A stretch of DNA of 64,000 bases from Cordylochernes scorpioides (GCA_030710605.1 CP092886.1:165446573-165510572), one strand, 5' to 3'. Numbered from the stretch's first letter, positions 10,798 to 21,885 are shown. Notes: generated by a model not told the origin, from the sequence alone. A program made the numbers and translations.

Positions 10798-11215
10798 AAA
10801 GGCTTATCTTGGATCAATATTGTTTAATGAGTAGTTGGTTCACGCGGATCGGATTGTTTAGCATCAATGATGGAAAATTATTCAATTTTACAATCATCTA
10901 TGGTTGAAAAAAAAAGTTGTTTTCTTCAATTCTCCAGTGATCTCAGAATAATATGGGCAAAGTGCCACGACTAAATATTGGATATGTTTAGATTAAACAA
11001 TATTCTGAATACCATATAAATAAAGGCTTAGATCAATATTGTTTAATGAGTAGTTGGTTCACGCGGATCGGATCGTTTAAATCAATGATGGAAAAATTAA
11101 CTAATTTTACAAATATCTATGGTTGAAAAATAGTTGTTTTCTTCAATTCTCCAGGAATCTCAGAAGAATATGAGCCAAGTGCCTCGTCGAAATATTGGAT
11201 ATTTAAATTTAAAAA
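10798..11215 (+). repeat. ~215-bp tandem duplication
   Basis: Two diverged direct copies; both contain AATGAGTAGTTGGTTCACGC and TTTTCTTCAATTCTCCAG. No coding potential. Confidence 0.75.
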
Positions 11216-11295
11216 TCATGATCCAACACTAGCCTTCATTATATATATATATATATGTTTGAAAATTGAGCAATCTATATATTCAATTATTTAAA

Positions 11296-11426
11296 AATGC
11301 TTATTTTGAATCATATATTTTTATTTTCCAATATTTCGTATGGCAATATTTCGTTCTCCGAAGAAGTTTGGCGAGTTGCCATTTAAATATGGAAAATAAA
11401 AATATATGATCCAAAATAAGCATTAT
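11296..11426. repeat. Foldback element with ~45-base arms
   Basis: AATGCTTATTTTGAATCATA... and its complement ending at AATAAGCATT. The centre holds an ATTTCGTTCTCCGAAGAAG hairpin. Confidence 0.65.
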
Positions 11427-11610
11427 AAGCATATATATATAATATAAATAAGCATATATATATGAAAAACAATAGAAATGCCTGCTGAAAAGCACATGTG
11501 CTCCTGGTCAGGATATGCCTACTTTGTTTTTAATATATATATATATATATATATTGGCAAAATAAATATTTTATAAAATCCAATATATGCCTTTTTTATC
11601 TAATATATAT

Positions 11611-12140
11611 TGTTACGCGCGTTTAAGAAAAATGAAAATGGCGCATTCCAGAAGAGAATGTTTTAGAACGTTCTAGAAAAATGTTGAAAAATCGGAGAAC
11701 AACGGATTGGCCAATCAGTAGCGATTGCACAATGCTCAAGCCTGGCGGCTTTGTGATTGGCTAACCAACCATGACCGTTCTGGAAAGATCTACTCCGGTA
11801 TATATAGGTATGAGGAACTGATGCAAAAGAAGTCGAAGAACGAAGCTACGTGGTGTACTCCAAGCAAGCTGTTGTTTCAAGAGGTCGGACTGCTGCTTAC
11901 CGCCGACGCCGGTGTACGTACTTCTTGGAAGATTCTAGAAGGTTCTACGAACTTCTGTCTCCTGTTCTGCTCCTGCTTTCCCTCACCGTGCTGCAGTTGG
12001 TGAGTTTGTAACATCTGTTTTCTTTATTGTTGTTTTATTTTTGCACTCTTCTGTAATTATTTTATTGCTTAGGCTTAAATAAAGTCCTAAAGATCCTTTG
12101 TACTCACGGAAGTTATTCTTTGTCAACCAACAACGCAACA
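11611..12140 (+). repeat. 5' LTR of a Ty3/gypsy element
   Basis: Begins TGTTACG and ends CAACA; a near-identical copy lies at 17046-17563. It contains a TATATATA promoter region (about 11800) and AATAAA (about 12079). It is inserted in an AT repeat, so the target duplication (ATAT) cannot be fixed exactly. Confidence 0.9.
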
Positions 12141-12143
12141 ATT

Positions 12144-12160
12144 TGGTGTCAGAAGTGGGG
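12144..12160 (+). promoter_or_regulatory. Primer binding site, tRNA-Leu type
   Basis: TGGTGTCAGAAGTGGGG follows the LTR by three bases. It is complementary to the 3' end of animal tRNA-Leu (…CCCACTTCTGACA plus CCA). Confidence 0.75.
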
Positions 12161-12185
12161 TCTTTAGGTGAAGCCTGAATAATTT

Positions 12186-13398
12186 ATGGTACTTACCCGA
12201 AAAATGGAAGAAATATTGAAAGTGATCCAAGCTATGCAAGCTCAAAACCAGGCTTTGCAAGCTAAAAATCAGGGAACTCGTGAAGCTATTCAAGCTCAAA
12301 ATAAAGAAACTCGTGAATCTCTAAACGAGGCTCTTCAAGCTCAAAACCAAGCTCTTCAAGCTCAACATCAAGAGCTAAAAGAAAGCTTGGGGCTTGAGTT
12401 CAAATGCTTAGAAGGTGAAATCTCAGCTGTAAAAGAAGACATTTCTTCTGTAAAAGAAGAAATGAAAGAAGAAATGGCTTCTTTAAAAGATAGACTTGCT
12501 GCTGTGGAAACGGGCCATGCAAGAACTCCAGTTTTCCAGCAAGAAAAAAACAATTTGGGTAGGCCTCTTGTCAAAGTTCCTACCTTTGATGGACAATCAT
12601 CATGGACCTCCTTCAAAACCCAGTTCGATGTGGTTGCCCAAGCTAACGGATGGAACGTTAGAGATAAGGCAAGCTTTTTGGCTGCTGCACTTCATGGACC
12701 TGCAGTGGAAGTTCTCCAGACGATTCCGGAACAGCTTCGCCTAGACTTCAACGCCCTGATTGATGCGTTGGAGTCCCGATATGGAGAAGAACATTACCAA
12801 CAACTTCACGTGGTGAAGTTCAAGAATAGACTACAAGAAAAGAAAGAAAGTTTGCAGGATTTGGCCAACGACATCCGACGCCTGGCAAGATTAGCCTTTC
12901 CAACGTGCCCGTCTGAAACACAAGACTTTATGGCCCAACAAAAGTTTATTGATTCCATCGGAGACCCTGAGACCCAAAGGTTTGCCAGACTTTCAAGTGC
13001 GACTACTCTACAAGAAACCCTTGTCCATGNNNNNNNNNNNNNNNNNNNNNNNNNNNNNNNNNNNNNNNNNNNNNNNNNNNNNNNNNNNNNNNNNNNNNNN
13101 NNNNNNNNNNNNNNNNNNNNNNNNNNNNNCCATGAAGCATGAAGCTGCCCAGCAAGCCTCAAGGGGAAGTTATCGCGTGGCTAGAGAAGTTAAATTGGAT
13201 AATCCAGAAAGAGAAAAGGGTCGCTGCTGGACCTGTGGAGCTAATGATCACCTGTCTCCAACTTGCCCCCGAAAAGTAAGACAGCGCAGTGATACAGGTT
13301 GCTGGAAATGTGGAAAAGATAGCCACATTAGAAAAAACTGTCCAGATAACTCTAAAACCCCCTCAGCCCCTAGGAAGAACCAAGAAAACTACGAATAG
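12186..13398 (+). CDS. gag: Ty3/gypsy Gag (interrupted by an assembly gap)
   Basis: Starts at ATG 12186, shortly after the primer site. Residues ~15-65 are repeated QAQNQALQAQ-type segments predicted to form a coiled coil. Next comes a retrotransposon Gag core (SWTSFKTQFDVVAQANGW; LESRYGEEHY). After the 100-N gap two CCHC zinc knuckles follow (CWTCGANDHLSPTC; CWKCGKDSHIRKNC), and TAG ends it at 13396-13398. Gag forms the particle and binds genomic RNA. The frame changes across the gap, which only means the gap length is nominal. Confidence 0.85.
13030..13129. other. Assembly gap (100 N)
   Basis: Exactly 100 undetermined bases inside gag; real length unknown. CCATG occurs on both sides. Confidence 1.
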
Positions 13399-13439
13399 TC
13401 AGCTTTTCGGGGCGAAAGCTGGCTGGGTCATTTGAGAAT

Positions 13440-13838
13440 GCCCCTGATGGTATCATTCAAGTCTCCAGTCTTCGAAATACAGAAAATGGATTATTGCTGC
13501 GGGGCTTCATAAATGGAAGAAGCTGCGACATGGTAATTGACACTGGAGCTAATGTCACCTTTGTGCGAACTGATGTCTTCCAGAATCTGTATCCAAAGCC
13601 TGCTGAGGTTCGAATGAAGCCAATTTCACTGCAAACTGCTACAGGGGAGCGGGCTAAAGTGCACCATTGTGTCTTGCTAAGCATACAAATCGGAAGCAAG
13701 ATTTTACAGCATAAAGGCTACGATGCAGATATCATGAACGAGTGCATCATTGGTCTGGATGTCCTGAGACAATTTGGACTCTCGATAGATATCGGGCAGA
13801 ACTTTCTGCGGAGAGCGATGAAGATATCCCTCTCCTGA
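13440..13838 (+). pseudogene. pol: Ty3/gypsy Pol: aspartic protease segment
   Basis: Retropepsin fold with the catalytic triad seen as VIDTGANVTFV (Asp codon 13539-13541) and the later hydrophobic IIGLDVLRQFG. Protease cuts the Gag-Pol polyprotein. The frame runs out at 13838. The RT part continues in a different frame, overlapping from 13742, so an indel near 13800 has broken the polyprotein. Confidence 0.85.
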
Positions 13839-15796
13839 CATCTCAGCAACTTCACAATTTTCAAGCCTGCCGAGTGTTAGCTCTAGAAGATACACAAGTG
13901 CCCCCACGCAGTGGATGTGTCATCAAAGGACAGTTGGAGATTACAAAGGTCATTCCAAAATTTGCCATCCTGGAAGGAGACTCCGAGGCACCTTCAAGGG
14001 GGATTCTGGTAGCAAAGGAACTTATTTACACTGGACAGGACGTAATCCCAGTAAGGGTGGTGAATCTCTACGACTCTGCACGTGCCATCAAGAAAGGCCT
14101 ATGCCTTAGAAATGCAGAACCTGCTGTTTTGATTGAGAGAAACCATCCAGTCATGCAGAAGTCTAAAAGAGCAGACAATGTTCCAGATCATCTTCAACAA
14201 GTCTGGGAGGAAACAAAGAAAGAACTTCAACCTGGACAGCAGAGAGAACTGGCAACACTCCTTGCTACGTACAACAAAATTTATGCCAAGTCATCAGAAG
14301 ACTATGGAAGAACAGATTTGACAAAGCATAGAATCAACACTGGTGAATCAAACCTAATTAAACAAGCACCCCATCGGATACCCATTGCTCGACGTCAAGA
14401 AGCGGAAACCTTGGTAAAAGAGATGCTTGATCAAAACATTATTGAACCATCTTCAAGTCCCTGGGTTTCTCCAGTTGTCTTGGTGAAAAATAAAGATATA
14501 TCTACAAGATTTTGTGTCGACGATAGGAAGTTGAATGATATCACCAAGAAGGACTCTTATCCTTTTCCTCGCATTGATGCAACTCTAGATACATTGGCTG
14601 GATCCCAATGGTTTTCAACACTGGATTTGAAAAGTGGATACTGGCAAGTAGAAATGCATCCTGATGACAAAGAAAAGACTGCATTTACAACTGGATCCAT
14701 ATTGTGGCAGTTCAATGTAATGCCTTTCGGACTCTGTAACGCACCAGCAACATTTGAACGTCTAATGGAAGCTGTTCTGCAAGGACTGGCTACCGAAACA
14801 TGTATGGTTTATTTGGATGACATCATTGTACTTGGAAAGAACTTTGAAGAGCATCTCTCGAACATTGAGAAGGGTTTTAAACGTTTAGAAGCTGCCAATT
14901 TAAAATTGAGTCCAAAAAAGTGCAACCTCTTTAAAAAAGAAGTAGCCTACCTGGGGCATATAATTTCTGCTGAAGATGTTCAAACTGATCCAGAAAAGAC
15001 AGAAACTGTAAGGATGTAGCCAACTCCTAAAGATTTGACACAACTGAGAAGCTTTCTGGGATTATGCACTTACTACCGAAGGTTCATCTCGGGGTTCTCC
15101 AATATTGCAAGACCTCTACATCGTTTGACTGAAAGTGGAAGGCCGTTTGTTTGGACTCCCGGTTGCCAGCGAGCCATGGAAAAACTGAAAGAGATGCTGG
15201 TGGCTGCTCCTATTCTGGCCTACCCTAGACCTGGAGACTCTTTCATCCTGGACACAGACGCAAGTAATACAGGAATTGGTGGCGTCCTTTCACAAGTGCA
15301 GGAAGGCTCCGAAAGAGTAATTGCTTATTTTAGCAAGACTCTATCTAAGCCTGAACGAAACTACTGTGTTACTAGAAAAGAGTTGCTGGCTATCGTCAAG
15401 TCTATTGAACATTTCCATCACTACCTATATGGACAGTAATTTATTCTCAGGAGTGATCACGCTTCCTTGCAATGGCTTTTAAATTTCAAGAATCCAGAAG
15501 GACAGCTGGCCAGATGAATTCAAAGACTTCAGGAATACCAAGTTAAAATTCAACATCGTCCTGGAAAACGCCACCAGAATGCTGATTGGCTTTCAAGAAG
15601 GCCATGTGTTCCACAATGTGGACATTGTGCTCGTGCTGAAGACAAATATGGCGTAAGGCAAGTTATAGTGCAAGAAAGCGATGAAGTGGAAGAGCAACAT
15701 TGGACTGGACAAGCTTTAGGAAAAGCTCAACGTGAAGACCGAGATCTCTTGCCAATGATAAATTGGAAGGAATCAGATGAAAGACCATCCTGGTAA
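13742..15796 (+). pseudogene. pol: Ty3/gypsy Pol: reverse transcriptase and RNase H, with stops
   Basis: RT fingers and palm: DDRKLNDITKKDSYPFPRI, FSTLDLKSGYWQV, MPFGLCNAPATF and the catalytic YLDDI (14810-14824). RNase H follows with FILDTDAS (Asp codon 15251) and NYCVTRKELLAIV. In-frame stops: TAG 15017-15019, TAA 15437-15439, TGA 15515-15517, TAA 15794-15796. Order protease-RT-RNase H-integrase is that of Ty3/gypsy. No activity is expected from this copy. Confidence 0.9.
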
Positions 15797-17034
15797 GATG
15801 TGGCCCCGTACAGTCCTAAAACCAAAAATCTCTGGTCCCTCTGGAATTCTTTGACCCTGCGAGATGGGGTCTTATACAGGAAATGGGAGAGCGAGGATGG
15901 CAAGCATGAATCCTGGAAGTTGGTGTTACCCAGATCTCATGTACCTTTGGCTCTCCAGGAGATGCATAACAGTCCCACGGGAGGTCACTTCGGCCTCAGA
16001 AAAACATTGCCCAAAGTTAGAGAAATATTCTTTTGGCCGGAAAGTCGAGCTGATGTTGAAAAATGGTGCAGAAACTGTACGCAATGTTCAGCGAGAGAAA
16101 GGGACCGACAACAAGATCCAAAGGAAAGTTGAAAATCTACAATGTAGGTGCCCCATTTGAACGGATTGCCATTGATATTGCGGGGCCATTTCCAAAAAGC
16201 GACCTAGGAAATAAGTACATCCTGGTAATAATGGATTACCTCACTAAATGGCCTGTCGCAGTCCCAATTCCAGACCAAGAGGCTCCAACTGTATCCGAGG
16301 CGCTACTGCAAGATTGGGTCTGCATTTTTGGTGTGCCAAGAATTCTGCATTCCGATCAAGGAAGAAATTTCGAATCAAATATTTTCCAAGAACTGTGTAG
16401 ACGACTGGGCATTGAGAAAACAAGAACTACATCTTTGCATCTTCAATCTGATGGAATGGTTGAACGCGTTAACAGGACTCTTACACAACACCTGACCATG
16501 TTTGTTAACAAGAATCAAAGAGACTGGGATCAACATCTTCCCATGCTCCTGATGGCTTATCGATCAGCTGAGCATGAATCTACTGGTTATAGCCCTGCTA
16601 GAATGCTATTTGGCCATGAAATCCGAATGCCTTGTGATGTGCTCCTTGGCCGTCCAGAAGAAACCTTCGAAAACACTAATGAGTACATCTCTCACCTGGA
16701 AGAAAGGATGCTGACCATTCACCAGTGAGCAAGAGAAAAGCTCCACTTTTCCAGTGAGAAAATGAAAGACAGGTACAATGTCAAGACTTCCCACAAGACT
16801 TTCAAAGAGGGTGAAATGGTTTGGCTCCATAATCCTCAACGGAAGAAAAGACTTTCTCCTAAACTTCAGTATCAGTGGGAAGGTCCCTACAAGATCATCA
16901 AGTGCCTCAATGATGTCATCTATTGGATTCAGAAGACCCGGACTTCTAAACCAAAAGTTGTGCACTACAACCGGTTAGCACCTTTCAGAGGTTCTGTTCC
17001 AGAACAATGGACTGTTCGGGACGATCAGTCCTAA
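15797..17034 (+). pseudogene. pol: Ty3/gypsy Pol: integrase with GPY/F region
   Basis: Zinc-binding HHCC motif (HNSPTGGHFG ... CRNCTQC, 15966-16086). Then the DDE core: IDIAGPFP (first Asp about 16171) and HSDQGRNFES (second Asp about 16353). A frame change lies between the zinc domain (ends 16132) and the core, and a TGA at 16726-16728 interrupts it. The C-terminus has the GPY-type QWEGPYKIIK. No chromodomain is visible. Integrase would insert the element DNA. Confidence 0.9.
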
Positions 17035-17045
17035 GGAGGGGGCAG
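17033..17045 (+). promoter_or_regulatory. Polypurine tract
   Basis: AAGGAGGGGGCAG directly before the 3' LTR, the usual plus-strand primer. Confidence 0.8.
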
Positions 17046-17563
17046 TGTTACGTAAAAAGAAAAATGGCGCATTCCAGAAGAGAATGTTTTAGAACGTTCT
17101 AGAAAAATGTAGAAAAATCGGAGAACAACGGATTGGCCAATCAATAGCGATTGCGCAATGCTCAAGCCTGGTGGCTTTGTGATTTGCTAACCAACCATGA
17201 CCGTTCTGGAAAGATCTACTCAGGTATATATAGGGATGAGGAACTCATGCAAAAGAAGTCGAAGAACGAAGCTACGTGGTGTACTCCCAGCAAGCTGCAG
17301 TCTCAAGAGGTCGGACTGCTGCTTACCGCCAACGCAGGTGTACTTCTTGGAAGATTCTAGAAGGTTCTATGAACTTCTGTCTCCTGTTCTGCTCCTGCTT
17401 TCCCTCACCGTGCTGCAGTTGGTGAGTTTGTAACTGCTGTTTTCTTTATTGTTGTTTTATTTTTGCACTCTTCTGTAATTATTTTATTGATTAGGCTTAA
17501 ATAAAGTCCTATAGATCCTTTGTACTCACGGAAGTTATTATTTGTCAACCAACAACGCAACAA
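17046..17563 (+). repeat. 3' LTR of the Ty3/gypsy element
   Basis: Matches 11611-12140 with a few substitutions and small indels (12 bases shorter), so the insertion is not brand new. Ends CAACA before an AT run. Confidence 0.9.
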
Positions 17564-17589
17564 TATATATATATATATATATATATAAA

Positions 17590-17762
17590 CAGTTATGCTT
17601 GTCTATAGCCCTCTTGGGACTCACTAAAATAGGGTGCTATAGAGAGGGGGTGCTATAGATAGGTCACTTTTAATGTAAATAGCATCGTACTAGGTATTTA
17701 AAATCGGGTGCTATAGAGAGGGAGGCGCTATTTAGAGGGGGCGTTATAGACAGGTTTAACTG
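17590..17762. mobile_element. Short pogo/Tigger-like MITE
   Basis: Ends CAGTTATGCTTGTCTATAGC and GCGTTATAGACAGGTTTAACTG are imperfect inverted repeats. Inside are repeated GGGTGCTATAGAGAGGG motifs. Confidence 0.6.
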
Positions 17763-17904
17763 TATATATATATGAAAAAAAAAACAGAAAAAATAAAAAA
17801 TAAAAAGACCAGGTGTTGATATTAAAAACAAAGTAGGCACATCCTGACCAGGAGTACATGTGCTCCTGGTTAATATATGCATTTATATTTTATACTAATA
17901 AATA

Positions 17905-18155
17905 TGATGCACTAGCGCGCCATCTGTTTTCAAAATTCGAAACTATTTTAAACGCGTAAGATTCTTTTTGAAATTAAGCAATTTCTACTGCCCTTACTGC
18001 AATGGTAGATTAAACTGGCGAAACCGCTGGGAGGGTTCACCACTGATGAGCCAGGCCCTCCCATTAATTTTTCCATTGCAGTAAGGGCTGTAGAAATTGT
18101 TTAATTTCAAAAAGAATCTTACGCGTTTAAAATAGTTTCGAATTTTGACAAATAA
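17905..18155. repeat. Foldback element, family D
   Basis: Arms begin GCACTAGCGCGCCATCTG and contain AGATTCTTTTTGAAATTAA and ACTGCCCTTACTGCAATGG, with complements on the right side to about 18155. The centre is the structured core at 18015-18062. Relatives: 28.47-28.85, 26.65 and 33.65 kb. Confidence 0.8.
18015..18062 (+). ncRNA. Family D core: permuted hammerhead halves plus pseudoknot
   Basis: Order: CUGGC (18015-18019), GAAAC, GGGAGGG (18029-18035), CUGAUGA (18043-18049), GCCAG (18050-18054), CCCUCCC (18056-18062). CUGGC pairs with GCCAG exactly as hammerhead stem II would in an open (type II) layout, and GGGAGGG pairs with CCCUCCC. The two stems interlock. Both covary in the copy at 20.2 kb. 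I could not fit convincing stems I and III, so self-cleavage is not claimed. Confidence 0.5.
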
Positions 18156-18284
18156 ATATAATCATACAATAATGAATACTTTTCAAAGGGAGTGTTGAAG
18201 ATATTGAAATAGTCAGCAAGAAGATCATATATATTTTCCTACAAAATGTAAGAGTATTGGTCATATTTAAACAATTACTTGAGT

Positions 18285-18452
18285 AATTTTACTTGCCTCG
18301 CACGTTCGGCAGCACGTTTTCAGGAATATATAAAATAATTGAATATTTAGGAAAATTGAAACCATGAACACAAACAGGGTGATTCTCCAATCCACAGCCA
18401 ACACGGTCAGCATCGTCAAAGTGATGAAAGTGAGCATAAGACTCACCAATAA
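18285..18452 (-). CDS. Possible transmembrane exon
   Basis: After TGTATAG (ending 18453 on the - strand) one frame reads NLLVSLMLTFITLTMLTVLA then VDWRITLFVFMVSIFLN: two hydrophobic stretches with codon use richer in G/C at third positions than the surroundings. The pattern loosely recalls transmembrane helix 3 of equilibrative nucleoside transporters (SLC29), a weak guess. A GC donor (GAG|GCAAGT) could end it near 18294. A second frame on the same strand is also open, so the exon is uncertain. Confidence 0.3.
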
Positions 18453-18539
18453 ATTCTATACACACAAAGCACGTAAGTGTCATCTATAAACATAGAGGCG
18501 ATTATTTTATAAAATGGTAGAAAAAAAGTAGTTTTATAA

Positions 18540-19000
18540 AATGATAAAAGAAATTAGTTTCATAAAATGGCAGAGAAAATTAGTTTTCCTTAAATGGTAG
18601 AGAAAATTAGCGCTTTATAAAATGGTAGAGAAAATTAGTTTATAAAAAGGTAGAGGAAATTAATTTTTAATAAAATGGTAGAGAAAATTAGCGCTTTTTA
18701 AAATGGTAGAGAAAATTAGTTTATAAAAAGGTAGAGGAAATTAATTTTTAATAAAATGGTAGAGAAAATTATCGCTTTATAAAATGGTTGAGAAAAATAG
18801 TTTTATAAAAAGATAGTCGAAATTAATTTTAATAAAATGGTAGAGAAAATGATCGCTTTATAATATGGTTAAGATAATTAGTTTTTATAAAATGGTAGAG
18901 GCACTAATATTTTAAAATTATAGTGAATATTAGTTCTATAAAATGGTAAAGGAAAATTTTAGTTTTATAAAATATTAGAGAAAGTTGTGCGAAATATAAA
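18540..19000 (+). repeat. Minisatellite, ~28-bp unit
   Basis: About 15 imperfect copies of TTTATAAAATGGTAGAGAAAATTAG. No coding frame. Confidence 0.9.
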
Positions 19001-19063
19001 ATGACTAAGATATATATAAATTCAACTCTATTAATGTATTGATTGATTTATTCTCATGCCCAG

Positions 19064-19173
19064 CAATGGCCGCAGCCTTGCAGAAAATTGACATAGACCC
19101 AGAGCAGCAGCTTTACACACCCAAGATAGCGGACAGTGCGACTGCTGTGATAGAGATGCATGGGGACATCTGA
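19064..19173 (+). CDS. Terminal coding exon of an unknown + strand gene
   Basis: Preceded by a pyrimidine-rich acceptor (TTTATTCTCATGCCCAG, ending 19063) and ending in TGA at 19171-19173. The open frame includes MAAALQKIDIDPEQQ and ends ATAVIEMHGDI: acidic, non-hydrophobic and coding-like in base use compared with its AT-rich surroundings. An ATG lies two bases into the exon, so it could also start here, but the acceptor suggests an upstream exon. Not recognised. No plausible upstream partner was found on this strand within the window. Confidence 0.5.
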
Positions 19174-19508
19174 GGCTCTTCATTGGACACGACAACAACA
19201 ACATTGATTTATGAGCTGATATAAAGCATTTATCACATTCGAGGGATTAAAAATCCGATGGTATCGATTTTTTTCAACCTCTAAAAGTATTTTTCACTTT
19301 TTAATAAATTTTTTAAAACTGTGTTTATAAAAATTGCAAATAGAGAGAGAGATTATTTCAAACTATTATTTATAAATAAACATTCTTGCTGTTTTTGTTA
19401 TTGCTTTAAAACGTGTATTGAATAGATTAAATAAGCAAACGAAAATACAAAAATATATGCAATTTGATAGGGTAATAATACCACGGATAATCAACCTAAA
19501 ATACTTAC

Positions 19509-19544
19509 ACCTAGAGCCATTCTGCAAGGGGCTGTTCGAGGCCA
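19509..19544 (-). CDS. Candidate 36-base micro-exon
   Basis: Acceptor GTTGTGTTTCAG and donor GTAAGTAT are both strong on the - strand. Length is a multiple of three and the frame is open. It lies downstream of the small exons at 21.4-30.4 kb and may belong to the same gene. Reading frame uncertain (two frames open). Confidence 0.4.
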
Positions 19545-19669
19545 CTGAAACACAACATGTGATTTAGAAAAATTCTTAGAAAATTTAAAAATAGTATCAG
19601 GCCAATTAATACAATGCCAATATATAAATATGTATTGAAAATAGCGCAATCCATACTTAATTCATTAGA

Positions 19670-19742
19670 TAATAAAAGGCATATATAGGCAAAATAAATA
19701 TTTTATAAAATCCAATATATGCCTTTTATTATCTAATAAATA
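19670..19742. repeat. Short hairpin element (family H)
   Basis: AAAAGGCATATATAGG... and CCAATATATGCCTTTT form the arms. The same end sequence flanks the gypsy element at 11.6 kb. Confidence 0.55.
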
Positions 19743-20156
19743 TGTATGTGAGACAGGTATTTTAATTTAATAATATTTATTTTGGAAAAAGTGATCTTTT
19801 GGAAAGCAAAACGCTTTAACATTTTATTTTTTTAAATAATATGAAGAGCATTTGGTTTTTACCTTTAAGATAAGAGGTGTTAGAGCTCAATATTATGTTA
19901 TACATAAATCCTTGGAAATAACTTTCACAAGATGGATAGTATAGTGGGGAACCTGTATTAACATCTCTCTCAGATCTCCCTTGACGTGGTATTCGAGAGG
20001 GTTGAAGATTTAGATAGTTGTAGGCCAAATATCTGGATTCCAATAGCACAGAGCATTAAGTTTTGTACAAATAAATTTACTGGCAATCTGTTTCAATAAA
20101 TAATATCATCAAGTATTATCTCTACAGCCTTATTGCAATTATATGAGTTATTGAAT

Positions 20157-20205
20157 GAGAGGGCTTGGCTCATCAGTAAGTGAACCCTCTCAGCGGTTTC
20201 GCCAA
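20157..20205 (-). ncRNA. Family D core, covarying copy
   Basis: On the - strand UUGGC-GAAAC ... CUGAUGA-GCCAA and GAGAGGG/CCCUCUC. Both stems differ from the 18 kb copy yet stay fully paired. Confidence 0.55.
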
Positions 20206-20990
20206 ATTAATCTCTAGACCGCTCTACTATTGTATTGAATTGGTTTGAGATATACCCCGTATTTTCTATGGAAGGCAGCTTAGGGGTGGTTAGTGAAGTA
20301 TGGATATAAGCTTATAGATCTGTAGAGGAACATACATATAAGTTCAAGGTCGTGCGTTGAGCAAAGCTATTCCACAAATATGGTTTCATAACAAATATAT
20401 ATTAGTAAATTAAATTTATAAATTTACAGAACATTAAGTGTAAGCCATATTTTAATGTCTTCTATGCCTTGTAGGCTAAGTTTGATATTTGTTGGATAAC
20501 ATACCTTTTCTTTCTGAAAGTACCAATTACGTATTCATTATCAGTATCCAACACACAGTGTTATACGTTGAATCTCTCTCGATATGATAAGAAATGAATA
20601 TATAAAAAATTTACTGAAAGTGCTTTATTTGTTTTATGTTTTGCCAATGTAAGTTTGAATTATCCTGCCCCGCTTTTATTGCCAAATTATAATGTACAGG
20701 TGTATCAGAGTATTTACAAAACTGATATCATTTCTCTTCACATCACCTACCGAGGAGGAACTGGCCTCCTCTTCTTCGAAGTTGAGACTGGTCACGTCTC
20801 CGGTGGTCTCCTGCAACCATCAATACTTGCTTATTTCCTTATATTTTATCCTTGGTTGTATATATATAATATAATTTTGAGCAAGGATGATATTCACGTA
20901 CATTATGGAACACCTCTCCCTTTAAAAAACATGCATTAAAACAAAGCTTTTCTTGATCTTCTCTGCGCAAAGAAAGCATACTCAGAGCGA
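20206..20990. other. AT-rich spacer
   Basis: The frames at 20655-20939 show no domain and no supporting splice sites; left uncalled. Confidence 0.4.
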
Positions 20991-20999
20991 TAAATAAGC

Positions 21000-21250
21000 C
21001 ACTTCACAAGTAGCTTTGACCAATTCAGACAAAGCCAACCTATATACCACTGTTTCGGTCTATGGCTCTCATCAGTACAGGGATAGTTGGGATTTGATAA
21101 TACCCTACGCATTTTCCAAAGAGGAATGAAGTGTTCAAACCTATTTTAGGCCAGAATGCATGTTCTAATTTTTCAAAACTGATCTTATGGCCTTTTCGCT
21201 GATCTGAATCTGTGCACAGGGAAGATAAAAAGAAGCATTGTACCAATGCA
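21000..21250 (-). repeat. Hammerhead foldback family G, single copy
   Basis: Shares AATTCAGACAAAGCCAAC and the motif around 21047-21082 with the pair at 25.74-26.40 kb. Confidence 0.6.
21047..21082 (-). ncRNA. Hammerhead motif, family G, partly decayed
   Basis: CUGAUGA (21075-21069) and GAAAC (21056-21052) are intact on the - strand, with CCUGUA before the core. Stem II and stem III carry mismatches. Confidence 0.5.
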
Positions 21251-21354
21251 TTAAGTAAAAGGGGGAGGTGCATATTTACACATGAATATATAACATCCTT
21301 CTACAGTTTTATAGTAAATGAAAGTGCCAAATTATTTTCTGATACTTTACTCAC

Positions 21355-21420
21355 ATCGGGGAGAGTCTCGTAACCTCCATCAGACCTTGGGCCATCTAAC
21401 AGCGTGTTCAAGATTGTGTC
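21355..21420 (-). CDS. Small symmetric exon W (66 bases)
   Basis: Acceptor AATGTATAG and donor GTGAGTA on the - strand. 22 codons, phase 0, beginning DTILNTLLDGPRSDGG and ending YETLPD: acidic and hydrophilic. The intron just upstream (CAAACC...ATACATAGTGTCAGCA on +) resembles that beside exon Y at 24.8 kb, so the two exons are paralogous. In this copy the opposite strand has lost the AG that would be needed for a + strand reading, which favours the - strand. Product unknown. Confidence 0.55.
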
Positions 21421-21547
21421 CTATACATTCACAAACCAACTTCATAAGAATCATACATAGTGTCAGCATCGTGTGAAACAAATAGAAATAAAATATATTT
21501 TCAGGGTTGAAGCCTTTTTTTCGATAACTTAAAACATCTATATAATA

Positions 21548-21885
21548 TATCGGGCATACATCGGGCGACCCCCTGACCTGCAGGGCTGGGTCTTCGGGCA
21601 TGGCCTAGACGATGACGCCCTGACCATCCTGGCGTCTGCCAAGACGCGCATCTATAGGTACTTCCTCGGCGTGGAACTGAGGAGTGTTCAAGAAGAACTT
21701 GTCTGGAGGAGAACTCTCTCAAGGTGGGGAAGCCTTCCTTACTGAAGAAATTTGTACACATACACAACTATATATATTCCCCTACATTTTACATACCCTT
21801 TATTTACTATTTTATTATATATTTTTCCACCTTTGTAACAATTGATTAGAAGAATCAATAAAAATGTTTAAATTGTCTACATTAT
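21548..21885 (+). pseudogene. Non-LTR retrotransposon (family N), 5'-truncated 3' end
   Basis: Reads the C-terminus of the family N polyprotein (FGHGLDDDALTILASAKTRI then WRRTLSRWGSLPY, stop at about 21744), followed by a 3' UTR ending CAATTGATTAGAAGAATCAA and AATTGTC. It is homologous to the - strand copies at 31.7, 43.8 and 45.5 kb. Confidence 0.8.

Noticed and set aside
18540..19000. Regular repeats looking like a CRISPR array
   Set aside because: Units are adjacent and imperfect with no unique spacers; the genome is eukaryotic.
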